A DNA stretch of 64,000 nt from DATJKD01 sp963728295 (GTDB lineage: Bacteria > Pseudomonadota > Gammaproteobacteria > Steroidobacterales > Steroidobacteraceae), in contig CAVSKB010000011.1 of the NCBI GenBank assembly GCA_963728295.1, positions 372,001 through 436,000 on the forward strand, in the 5' to 3' direction. How positions within the stretch are numbered: position 1 is the stretch's first letter; every line of letters begins with the position of its first letter. The position numbers and the translations under genes are program-made. This document shows, piece after piece, positions 55,857-63,369 of this stretch. Below the pieces are notes generated by a model. It did not search any database and was not told the origin of the DNA. It saw only the letters and a list, made by a program, of their open reading frames with translations.

Positions 55857-57107
55857 TCACAGCGCAACGCGTGGATGAAATCGAACCTTGAGCGCGTTGA
55901 CACTCCGGAAGACCAGAGCCGGGGTAAAGGTCGGTTCTTCGAGGATCTCGAGCCGCTCAAAGCGCTGCACCAGAGCGGTGAAGAACTCGCCCACCTGCAA
56001 CTTGGCCAGCACGTGCCCGATGCAGTGATGCAAGCCCGGCCCGAACGTCAGCGCCAGGTCGTTGCGGGCGCGCTCGAAGTTCAACGTCTCCGGTTCCGAG
56101 TAGATACGCGGATCGCGATTGCCACCGGCGACCACGAGCATCAGCAAATCGCCCGCCTTGAGGCTGCGGCCGTGCCAGTCGAAATCCTGCGACACGATGC
56201 GCGGCAGCGTGGTCGACATCGCAATGTAACGCATCAACTCCACCGCGCAGTCAACCTGCTTCTCCGGATGGTCGCGCCAGTACGTCCATGCCGACGGATT
56301 GCGTGCCATGGCGCGCGCGCCCAGTGTCAAGGTATTCGTCGTGGTGTCGTGTCCAGCCACGATCACCAGTATCAACGTCCCCAGCACATCCTCGTCGGTC
56401 AGCCTGTCGCCGCCCTCCGAGGCATGCAGCAGCATCGTGATGAAATCTGACCCCGGCGCCTGTTTGCGTTTTTCGATTTCCGCGGAGAACACGCCGATCA
56501 TGTCGGTCACGACGCACTCGAGGCCATCGAGCCATTCGTGCTTCGGGTTGAACGAAGTCAGTGCTGCGGTCACGCCATCCGCCCATTCCTTCAGGCGCGG
56601 CAGGTAGTCCTGTGACATCCCGAGCAGCTTGAGGATGACCGCGCCGGGCAGCATGCGCGCCACGCCCTCATGGAACTCGATATCGGGGCGTGCAATGGCA
56701 CCATCCAGCAATTCCGCAATTCGTTGCCGCACGAAGGGACGTTGGTCCTCCACGAGCTTGCGATTCAGCGCCTTGACCAGGAGTTTCCGCATCAGCGTGT
56801 GCTCCTGACCGTCCAGATTGGTCACGATGCGCGGCATGTAGCGCATTGCGTTGGGGAGCCGGCGGTTCAGTTCCTCGGGTGGCATCACGCGATAGAGGGA
56901 TTTGGGGATGTGCGTGCTCGAAAGTGGCAGCGTGCCGCTGAAGCCCTCGAACACCTCGGCATGTCCGGTCACGATCCAGCACCGCGACGTCTCGCTCCAG
57001 TACAGCGGGTCGTGCTCGCGCAGCCGATTCAGTTCCTGAAGAATGACGTCTCCCTGCGGGGGGAGTGCCGCAAGGTTGATGTCGTGTTCCGTCTTTGCCT
57101 GCTGCAT
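55857..57107 (-). CDS. Cytochrome P450
   Basis: 416 residues from ATG 57107 (MQQAKTEHDINLAAL); the open frame extends upstream to 57203 without a ribosome site. Motifs: VIVAGHDTTTNTLTLGARA I-helix, ELMRYIAMS K-helix, NRDPRIY, and heme loop FGPGLHHCIGH with Cys ~362. Sequence spelling is near that of the P450s at 10897 and 13056, so the three are paralogues that likely hydroxylate related substrates. It follows the AttH/CrtC-like gene by 32 bp on the same strand; no ferredoxin nearby. Confidence 0.93.
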   Translation of the reverse strand: MQQAKTEHDINLAALPPQGDVILQELNRLREHDPLYWSETSRCWIVTGHAEVFEGFSGTLPLSSTHIPKSLYRVMPPEELNRRLPNAMRYMPRIVTNLDGQEHTLMRKLLVKALNRKLVEDQRPFVRQRIAELLDGAIARPDIEFHEGVARMLPGAVILKLLGMSQDYLPRLKEWADGVTAALTSFNPKHEWLDGLECVVTDMIGVFSAEIEKRKQAPGSDFITMLLHASEGGDRLTDEDVLGTLILVIVAGHDTTTNTLTLGARAMARNPSAWTYWRDHPEKQVDCAVELMRYIAMSTTLPRIVSQDFDWHGRSLKAGDLLMLVVAGGNRDPRIYSEPETLNFERARNDLALTFGPGLHHCIGHVLAKLQVGEFFTALVQRFERLEILEEPTFTPALVFRSVNALKVRFHPRVAL

Positions 57108-57139
57108 GCCTGTCTCGCAATCTGTCGTGATGGTCGATC

Positions 57140-58130
57140 TCAGCGAATCGGTTGCCGCGCAAACCCTCGCTCGCACCAGCCGAAGCCGGTCTCGCCGTTC
57201 CATCCGATGCGGATGGCCTCGTCGAACAGCAGCCCGTACGAGCCCTGCCCGATCCCAAATGCGGGATTGAATGGCGAGGTCATATGAATGGGGAGTGTGG
57301 CCAGCACTTCATCGATCGAGATCCGCATTTCACCGAGGTTGCTGCGAAGTGCGACGGTGTGCTGCCTGCCGAAGTCCGCGGGGCCATCGACAACCTCGAG
57401 CTGCTCGATCGTGGCCGGGTGGTGCTCGCCATCCTGAACGACCGTGGCCAGCGACAAGGCTGGCCCTTCCAGCCCGTGCATCTTGAAGAAATAGAGCTGG
57501 AATCCGCGTCCGTTTCCGAAGCTGCCGTTGATCCAGCAGTGATTGCGGAAGTTGGTCACGTCCCGTGCTCCGCGGCTGTGGTCCCGGCACGAAAACGCAT
57601 CGCGAATCACGATTTCGCGGTCGTCCAGTTGCAGCATCCCGCCACGCGGCCCAGCTGCTCGATATGCATGGCGCCCGCGATTCCTGTTGGATCTCGCCTT
57701 ATGCTCGGCATGCATGTCCCACATCGGTGCGGAAGCCTCGAATGTCAGGTCGAGCTTGAGGCGATTGGTCTTTCCAGAATGCAGGCCGGTGTCCATCAGC
57801 TGCTGGAAGGAATGACTCCGGACCGGCCCGTCGTAGGACAGCCGGACGGTCTTGTCCGGAGCCGCGATTTCATACCTTGGCGAGCGATGCAGATACGACT
57901 GCGCCTTTCGTGTTGCGGCCAAAATTCGTGCCGACCACGATCTGCCCGTCCGGCAGGCGTACGGCCAGATTCTCCCGCCAGACCGACGTGTCGTGGTACC
58001 AGGTGCCGATGCTGAACAGAGCAGCCGTGCGGCTCCGGGGATCCGTGAACACCAGCGCGAAATTCTCGCTCCAGAGCGCGGTCGTGGGCGGGTGCTCCAG
58101 AGCACACTCGTCGTTCAACGCGGTCGTCAA
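57140..58130 (-). CDS. AttH/CrtC-like (DUF7064/7065-type) protein, one frameshift
   Basis: TTG 58130 opens MTTALNDECALEHPP and leads to IGTWYHDTSVWRENLAVRLP. A single shift near 57885 gives SPRYEIAAPDKTVRLSYDGP and the marker SCRDHSRGARDVTNFRNHCW plus GFQLYFFKMHG. The R-D-H-S-R-G block matches that of the gene at 21812 at the same relative position, followed in both by W-x-x-G-x-F. About 328 codons. Beta-rich, no transmembrane segment. Probably a lipocalin-like ligand-binding enzyme; reaction unknown. Located between SMR transporter and P450 on the minus strand. Confidence 0.6.
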
Positions 58131-58169
58131 TTTCGCGCTCTCCTCAGAAACAATGAAAATCGGTCGCGC

Positions 58170-58496
58170 TCACGCGCGGCTGGCGGCGATGCCAACCAGG
58201 ACGCACGATAGCCCTAGTAACGTGAGCTTGATCGGTGAGGCGCTTTCCCCGTAAGCCACGACGCCGATCACGATCGTAACCAGAGGGATCACTGCGGACA
58301 TCATCGGGATCAGGATGCCAAGCTCGACCCCGTCGTGCGCCAGGCGGGCGAGCGCGCCGATCCCGATCACGAAGAGGGCGCTGCAGAGGAGCGTCGGAAC
58401 AAGCTGCGTGAACCCGTTCGTGCGGGGCAGCAATGCGATGGCGGCGAGCTGCGTCAGCACGGCGATCGCGAACGTTACAATGTTCGTGACGGACAT
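58170..58496 (-). CDS. SMR-type small multidrug/metabolite transporter
   Basis: 108 residues from ATG 58496, with GGAGG six bases upstream. Four hydrophobic segments cover nearly the whole chain: VTNIVTFAIAVLTQLAAIALL, LVPTLLCSALFVIGIGALA, ELGILIPMMSAVIPLVTIVIG and IKLTLLGLSCVLVGIAA. This size and topology fit the small multidrug resistance/EamA-half family. The usual TM1 Glu of EmrE is not evident, so a drug-efflux role is doubtful; export of a metabolite or guanidinium-type solute is possible. First gene of a minus-strand operon with the AttH-like gene and P450. Confidence 0.65.
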   Translation of the reverse strand: MSVTNIVTFAIAVLTQLAAIALLPRTNGFTQLVPTLLCSALFVIGIGALARLAHDGVELGILIPMMSAVIPLVTIVIGVVAYGESASPIKLTLLGLSCVLVGIAASRA

Positions 58497-58534
58497 GCGG
58501 CCCTCCTGGAGCAGAGTAGTCGGACCGGACAACC

Positions 58535-58563
58535 TTGAAGAGATTATCCCGCTAGCGCATTAT
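58535..58563 (+). promoter_or_regulatory. Candidate promoter of the degenerate-kinase operon
   Basis: TTGAAG (58535-58540), 17 bases, then CATTAT (58558-58563), about 25 bp before ATG 58588 in the gap between divergent genes. Both hexamers match consensus at four of six positions. Confidence 0.35.
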
Positions 58564-58587
58564 GAGCAATCTCACGATCATTGAGTC

Positions 58588-59652
58588 ATGGACAGGTCGC
58601 GGCTAGAGGCGTATCTCGCCACTCGACTCGGCGAACCGGTGCGCGTCGCGACGGTGGCGCAGGCCTTTCCGGGGCTCTCACGCGAGACCTGGCTGGTTAC
58701 TCTGAGTCGAGGCACAGGCTCGGCAGCATCGGAGTGGGGTGTGGTGATCCGCGTCGATGCGCCCGGCGGTCCGTTCGTGCCGGTGCCCCTCTCCTACGAG
58801 TGGCAGGTCTACGAGCGGGTTGCGCGCACGGACGTTCCGGTTCCGAAGCCGCTCTGGTTTGACGCCGCGCCGGACGTAAGCGACGGGCGGCCGCTCTTCG
58901 TGCGCGAGCTCGTCGAGGGCAGCACCCTGCTGCCGGGCCTCCACGACCAGACGCCGGAAGCCGCAACTCGTCGGCAGCGTGTCGCTTTCGAGCACGCGGA
59001 GAAGCTCGCGCTCGTGCACCGCGTGGACTGGAGACGCTTCGGATTCGACGAGTTCATGGAGGCTCCAGGCTCGCTCGAGGACGCGCCACGTCACGAGCTC
59101 ACTCGATGGTGGCGCATCTGGGATGAGGTGAAAACGAACGCGTTTCCCGTCGTTACCGAGGCACTTCACTGGTTCGAAGAAAATCTCCCAAAGAGCGCAC
59201 CCCGTGTGTGTCTGTGCAAGGGCCAGAACGGCATCGGCGAGGAGATCTGGCGCGACGACAGGATCGTCGCGCTCTGCGACTGGGAGCTGGCGCACCTGGG
59301 CGATCCGTGTCACGACCTGGCCCTGTCGCAGGGCATGTTGAAGCTCCACGACCGCGATGAGGTGATTGCACACTATGAGCAGGCTGCGGGCTTCGAATTG
59401 CCCGCGGAGAACGTCGCGTTCTTCCTTGTCTGGAACGCTTTCAAGTCGCTGCTGACGCTCAACAACGGGCTCAGGTCGTTTCTGGACGGGCAGAACACGC
59501 GACTGCCCCGGGCCACGCTCGGCTTCGGGAAGGTGAAGGTCTACGAACACCTGCTCGGCGCGATCCTCGACATGGATCTGGAGGAGGCGGCGGAGTTCAT
59601 CCTCAGCGGACAGCCAAATCCCTATCACACGAGGCAGGTGGCAGGAGGTTGA
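58588..59652 (+). CDS. APH-fold protein with degenerate catalytic loop (KGQ in place of HGD)
   Basis: 354 residues from ATG 58588. The APH fold is evident: VVIRVDAPGGPF strand, RPLFVRELVEGSTLLPGL hinge, and LCDWELAHLGDPCHDLALSQ metal-site region. The catalytic loop reads VCLCKGQNGIGEEIW where family members have xxxHGDxxxxN. His becomes Lys, the catalytic Asp becomes Gln, and the metal-binding Asn becomes Glu, while the DWE Asp stays. The rest is unbroken and well conserved in character, so this is not a decayed gene. It may be a pseudokinase or use another chemistry. Followed by a small helical gene with GGAGG spacing, then an NTF2 gene. Confidence 0.8.
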   Translation: MDRSRLEAYLATRLGEPVRVATVAQAFPGLSRETWLVTLSRGTGSAASEWGVVIRVDAPGGPFVPVPLSYEWQVYERVARTDVPVPKPLWFDAAPDVSDGRPLFVRELVEGSTLLPGLHDQTPEAATRRQRVAFEHAEKLALVHRVDWRRFGFDEFMEAPGSLEDAPRHELTRWWRIWDEVKTNAFPVVTEALHWFEENLPKSAPRVCLCKGQNGIGEEIWRDDRIVALCDWELAHLGDPCHDLALSQGMLKLHDRDEVIAHYEQAAGFELPAENVAFFLVWNAFKSLLTLNNGLRSFLDGQNTRLPRATLGFGKVKVYEHLLGAILDMDLEEAAEFILSGQPNPYHTRQVAGG

Positions 59653-59653
59653 C

Positions 59654-60136
59654 GTGCGCCCGACAACTCGAGAGCTGATCGAGGCCGTTGTGTCGTCGCT
59701 CCAGCGTGACGTGAGCCCGCACCTTGCCGACAAGTGGAGCGCGAGCGCACTGCGAAGCGCCGTGCAGCTGCTGAAACATCTCGCGGTGCGCGTCGAGAAA
59801 GAGCAGGTCGTGCTGATCGAGGACAACGCCGATGTTCGACGGGTTCTTCTATCGGTAGGCGAGCGGCTCACAGCGTCGCAGAGCCGCCCGGCATGGCGCC
59901 GGGCGATCGAGGAGGCACTGGCCGCCCCGGAGCCGGCGACGCATGACTCGGTCGGCCTCGGCGAGTGCAATGAGGCATTCCAGGGTGTGGTCGAGCTCTT
60001 GCTGCGCGATCGACAGGCTCTTCATGCCGTGCCGTCAGGGCGCGATATGCATGCGGACCTGCGGTCCTACCTGCGTCGCAGACTCGAACGCGAGCAGGGG
60101 CTCTATTTCCCGGCGTTCACCGGCGCTCCATTCTGA
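59654..60136 (+). CDS. Small helical protein, partner of the APH-fold protein
   Basis: 160 residues from GTG 59654, one base after the preceding stop and with CAGGAGGTTGAC upstream. Mostly amphipathic helices (ELIEAVVSSLQRDVSPHL, ALRSAVQLLKHLAVRVEKEQ, AFQGVVELLLRDRQAL, LRSYLRRRLEREQG); no Cys pair, no membrane segment. It resembles in size and helix layout the N-terminal ~165 residues of the fused kinase at 61857, and the DUF6285/LvaB-like proteins that accompany APH kinases. That relationship is recalled, not proven. Likely a subunit of the neighbouring APH protein. Confidence 0.6.
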   Translation: MRPTTRELIEAVVSSLQRDVSPHLADKWSASALRSAVQLLKHLAVRVEKEQVVLIEDNADVRRVLLSVGERLTASQSRPAWRRAIEEALAAPEPATHDSVGLGECNEAFQGVVELLLRDRQALHAVPSGRDMHADLRSYLRRRLEREQGLYFPAFTGAPF

Positions 60137-60148
60137 CGAGGAAACACG

Positions 60149-60592
60149 ATGAATGACGCAGGGTCGAACGTGATGGCGGATGAGTGGGCGCTCTACAGGC
60201 TGGCGATGCTCTATTCGCACGCCATGGACCAGAACGTGCCCGAGATCATCGACCGAATTTTCACCGAAGACGCGGTTATCGAGACCCCGTCCTTCACGCT
60301 GCGTGGGCGCGCGGAGATTCGCGCCATGCCGCCGATGCTCAAGCAGAAGTACTTGTCGACGACCCACGCCGTGCACAATCAGACGGTCACGGTTACGGCC
60401 GATAGCGCGGAGGGTGAGACGGGTTGCCTGGCGCATCTCATGAGCCAGGGACCGCGCGGCGGGGAGATCCTGATCGTGGAAGGGGTACGTTACCTGGACA
60501 GATGGGTGCGCGAAAAAGGGTCGTGGCGTTTTGCGTCGCGGCGCATCGTCATCGATTTCTCGGAAGTCCGAACCGCACGCAAGGTGACCTGA
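60149..60592 (+). CDS. NTF2/SnoaL-like protein
   Basis: 147 residues from ATG 60149 after GAGGAAACACG. Pattern: WALYRLAMLYSHAMDQNVPE helix, FTEDAVIETPSF strand, TTHAVHNQTVTV, and C-terminal SWRFASRRIVIDFSE. Typical SnoaL_4-like proteins of about 145 residues. Possible dehydratase, isomerase or hydrolase; no definitive catalytic residues. Ends two bases before the convergent MFS stop. Confidence 0.8.
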   Translation: MNDAGSNVMADEWALYRLAMLYSHAMDQNVPEIIDRIFTEDAVIETPSFTLRGRAEIRAMPPMLKQKYLSTTHAVHNQTVTVTADSAEGETGCLAHLMSQGPRGGEILIVEGVRYLDRWVREKGSWRFASRRIVIDFSEVRTARKVT

Positions 60593-60594
60593 GC

Positions 60595-61860
60595 TCAGGA
60601 CTCCGGCCTCGACGCGAAAGTCGCGGCGTGTCTTTCGCCCTCCATCAGGCGGGCGACGCGCGCGTGGCAGGAGGCCGTGATCAGGCACACCGGCAGAGTC
60701 CAGGACATGGCGTGACGCAGTGCATCACGGCCGATCGACTGCGTGAGCGCATCACTCAGCACGCCGATCACGAGCGGGGCGAGCCCGATTCCGACCAGGC
60801 TGATCGTCAACGTGGCGAGCGAGGCTGCCGTCGCCCGAAGGTGCGGGGCCGACACGTTCTGGACCGTGACGGCGTTGGTGGGACCCCCGAGCGCCCCGAT
60901 CAGCGATGCAAAAAACGTGGCGACGAAGGCCAGGGTGGGATCCGGCGCCGACAGCACGATCCAGTACGCAATCCCTGTCGCGACGGCCGTCGCAGCACAG
61001 AACCATTGAGGCAGGCCGGGAGAGCGGCGCAGCAGCCGGTCGGAAACGAACCCGCCGATCAGCATGCCGCTCGCCATGCCGAACCCGATCGTCAGGCCGG
61101 ACCAGGTGCCGACGTAGCGCAGCTCGAGTCCATGACTGCGCATGAAGAACGCCGGCAGCCAGGCAATGGGGCCGAAGATCAGAAAGCTGTATACGCCGTT
61201 CGTTGCCAGCAGCCACCGAAAGCGGCGATCGGCGAGCAAAAGCTTGCAGGCCTGCAGTGTCGATAGCGCCGCTTTCGGCTGCGAGCCCGGGTCGGCCTGC
61301 CGCGGGGACGCGCGTAACGAGACCGCCAGTGCGATCGCGAGCAGCACACCCGGGAGTCCCACGGCGAAGAACGCCACGCGCCAGCCGTACAGGGCGCCCA
61401 GCCAGCCGCCGATCGCGAAGCCCGCGGTCACCCCGAGGCTGTTCCCAACGAGGAACCAGCCGATCGCTGCAGCCCGACGCTGCGGTGGAAAGTACTCGCT
61501 GATCAACGCATAGCCGATGGGCTGGCAGCCCGACTCTCCAATGCCGACAAACATGCGCGCGACGAGCAGACCGCCGAACGACTTGACCAGGCCGCAGGCG
61601 GCGGTTGCGAGGCTCCAGAGCGTCAGCGCAGCGGAGAGCACCAGGGCGCGATTGCTGCGGTCCGCGAACCGCGCCATCGGAACGCTCGTGAAGCTGTAAA
61701 GGAGCACGAACGCAAAACCCGTGAGCAGGCCGACCTGCGAGTCCGAGAGCGAGAATTCGGTCTTGATCGGCTGCGCGAGTGCCGAGAGGACCATCCGGTC
61801 GACGTAGTTTGTAAAGCTCACCATCGTCAGGAGCACGACGGCGAGCGTTGATTTCCTCAC
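60595..61860 (-). CDS. MFS transporter (Spinster-like)
   Basis: 421 residues; ATG 61860 overlaps the upstream kinase stop as ATGA. Twelve hydrophobic segments. N-terminal VVLLTMVSFTNYVDRMVLSAL, SLSDSQVGLLTGFAFVLLYS and ARFADRSNRALVLSAALTLW, GIGESGCQPIGYALISEYFP are hallmarks of Spinster-like MFS proteins (the FTNYxDR motif). In bacteria these often sit in aromatic and hydrophobic-acid degradation clusters and carry substrate inwards. Encoded together with the fused kinase and crotonase. Confidence 0.9.
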   Translation of the reverse strand: MRKSTLAVVLLTMVSFTNYVDRMVLSALAQPIKTEFSLSDSQVGLLTGFAFVLLYSFTSVPMARFADRSNRALVLSAALTLWSLATAACGLVKSFGGLLVARMFVGIGESGCQPIGYALISEYFPPQRRAAAIGWFLVGNSLGVTAGFAIGGWLGALYGWRVAFFAVGLPGVLLAIALAVSLRASPRQADPGSQPKAALSTLQACKLLLADRRFRWLLATNGVYSFLIFGPIAWLPAFFMRSHGLELRYVGTWSGLTIGFGMASGMLIGGFVSDRLLRRSPGLPQWFCAATAVATGIAYWIVLSAPDPTLAFVATFFASLIGALGGPTNAVTVQNVSAPHLRATAASLATLTISLVGIGLAPLVIGVLSDALTQSIGRDALRHAMSWTLPVCLITASCHARVARLMEGERHAATFASRPES

Positions 61861-63362
61861 AGCGCCTGGAATCGCTGCAGGAGCGCAGCGATCCGCAGCT
61901 CGATCAGGCGCAGACCGGTGAGCGCGTTGGCACCCTTGATGAACTCGCTGGTCCAGCCTTCCTCGAAGTTGCGGCCCGACGCCGCAACGAGCGTCGTTCC
62001 CTTGAGAAACTGCAGCACCATCGCAAGTCGCACGCGGTGTTCGGGCACCTCGGGTCCGCCGGCCGCGACGTAGATGTCGAGGAATTCACGCCAGTCCATG
62101 ACGTCTTCCGCGTAGACCCGGGCGATCCCGAGGTCCTCGGCCGGATCGCCCACGTGGGCGAACTCCCAGTCGAGTACCGCCGTGAGCCGATCGGCATCGA
62201 TCAGGAAATTGTAAGGACCGGAGTCCCCGTGAACGACCGCAAGCGTGCCCGGATCCCGCCTGGCCTCGTGCCGTGCCCAGGCGTAGGCGTAGTCGACGAG
62301 CGGAGACGCCTTGGTCGCATTGGTGCGCCACTTCAGCTCGTACTGGTCGATCAGCGATTCGAGGCCGTTCGCGGTGGTTGAGCCGCTTGCAAAGCCAAGC
62401 TCCGCGGGCGCGGTGCGATGAAGGGAGGCGAGCATGCGCGCCAGATCGCGGAACGCGCCGGGGCAGGGCGTCTTCAAACCAAAATAACTGCCGGGCGCCG
62501 TACCCTTGAGACGCTCGACGAGCATGAACGGTGGACCGATCTCGGACTCCGCCGCTTCGAGATGCAGAGGGCGCGGCACGGCCAGACCCATGGCCGACAG
62601 CTTCGCCAGCGGCTGGTACTCGTCCCGGACCTTGGTTCCCTCGTACCGCAGGGCGTAATCCTGGCGGATGACCACGGCGGTCGGCAGAACATCGGTGCCG
62701 CCTAACGTCACGAAGAAAGTTTTCTTCGAGCGACCACCGGGAATGGGGATCACCTCGGTGGCGGCGATCTGCGGGGACCGCGGAAACGCACGCCGCAGAT
62801 ACGCCGTCACCGTCGAAACGGTCGGCGACGGTCCTGCGGCAGTGCTCGGCTGCTCGGTACGTCCGCTGCTGGCCGGCGCAGGGCCGACCGGCCGGCTGCA
62901 GGCCGAGTCGTAAGTCGTGAGCCACCGATGATCGATCGATCCCAGCCGCGCCAGCGCCGCCTCGATTTTCGATTGCCCGGCACCAGCCGTGCGTTCCCGT
63001 ACGACATCGGCGGCTCCTCGCGCAATCTCAGCACCGAGGCTGCGCAGTGCAGCGACCTCGCGTTGACACGCCAAGCCGCGCTCCGACGGGATGTCCTCCA
63101 GAGCCTTGTGCCACGCGTTGATCTTGTCGCCGAAAGCCACGGGTGGGAGCTCATGGAGGGTCTCGGCGATAGCCGTGCGAATCGCCGGCACGAGCTCCGC
63201 CGCAACTTCCGGGAGCACGTCGATTTCGGCTGCGAGATTCTGCAGCACCAGCCGCGAAAAGTTCGCGCGCTCGATGGCGTCGGCGGAGCTGAGCTCGGGG
63301 ATGATGCGCTCGCTGAGTTCAGCGCCGATGGCCCGCATGAAGAGTGAGCTTGTCTCCGACAT
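61857..63362 (-). CDS. Helical-domain/APH phosphotransferase fusion
   Basis: 501 residues from ATG 63362. Residues 1-~165 are helical (AIGAELSERIIPELSSADAI, FSRLVLQNLAAEIDVLPEV) and resemble the small protein at 59654. A Pro/Ser/Thr-rich linker (~165-195) follows. Residues ~200-501 form a canonical APH kinase: VVIRQDYALRYEG, FMLVERLKGTAPGSYF, catalytic loop VVHGDSGPYNFLID (H, D, N intact) and AVLDWEFAHVGDPAEDLG. Usual APH kinases are ~350 residues, so the N-terminal part is an addition. Plausible activity is phosphorylation of a hydroxyl on an acyl-CoA or sterol-type intermediate. Coupled to the MFS gene; crotonase lies 7 bp upstream. Confidence 0.85.
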   Translation of the reverse strand: MSETSSLFMRAIGAELSERIIPELSSADAIERANFSRLVLQNLAAEIDVLPEVAAELVPAIRTAIAETLHELPPVAFGDKINAWHKALEDIPSERGLACQREVAALRSLGAEIARGAADVVRERTAGAGQSKIEAALARLGSIDHRWLTTYDSACSRPVGPAPASSGRTEQPSTAAGPSPTVSTVTAYLRRAFPRSPQIAATEVIPIPGGRSKKTFFVTLGGTDVLPTAVVIRQDYALRYEGTKVRDEYQPLAKLSAMGLAVPRPLHLEAAESEIGPPFMLVERLKGTAPGSYFGLKTPCPGAFRDLARMLASLHRTAPAELGFASGSTTANGLESLIDQYELKWRTNATKASPLVDYAYAWARHEARRDPGTLAVVHGDSGPYNFLIDADRLTAVLDWEFAHVGDPAEDLGIARVYAEDVMDWREFLDIYVAAGGPEVPEHRVRLAMVLQFLKGTTLVAASGRNFEEGWTSEFIKGANALTGLRLIELRIAALLQRFQAL

Positions 63363-63369
63363 GGATTCC

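Noticed and set aside
60588..60599. Perfect palindrome CCTGAGCTCAGG between convergent stops
   Set aside because: It has no loop and is largely explained by two facing TGA stop codons, so it is not a credible terminator.
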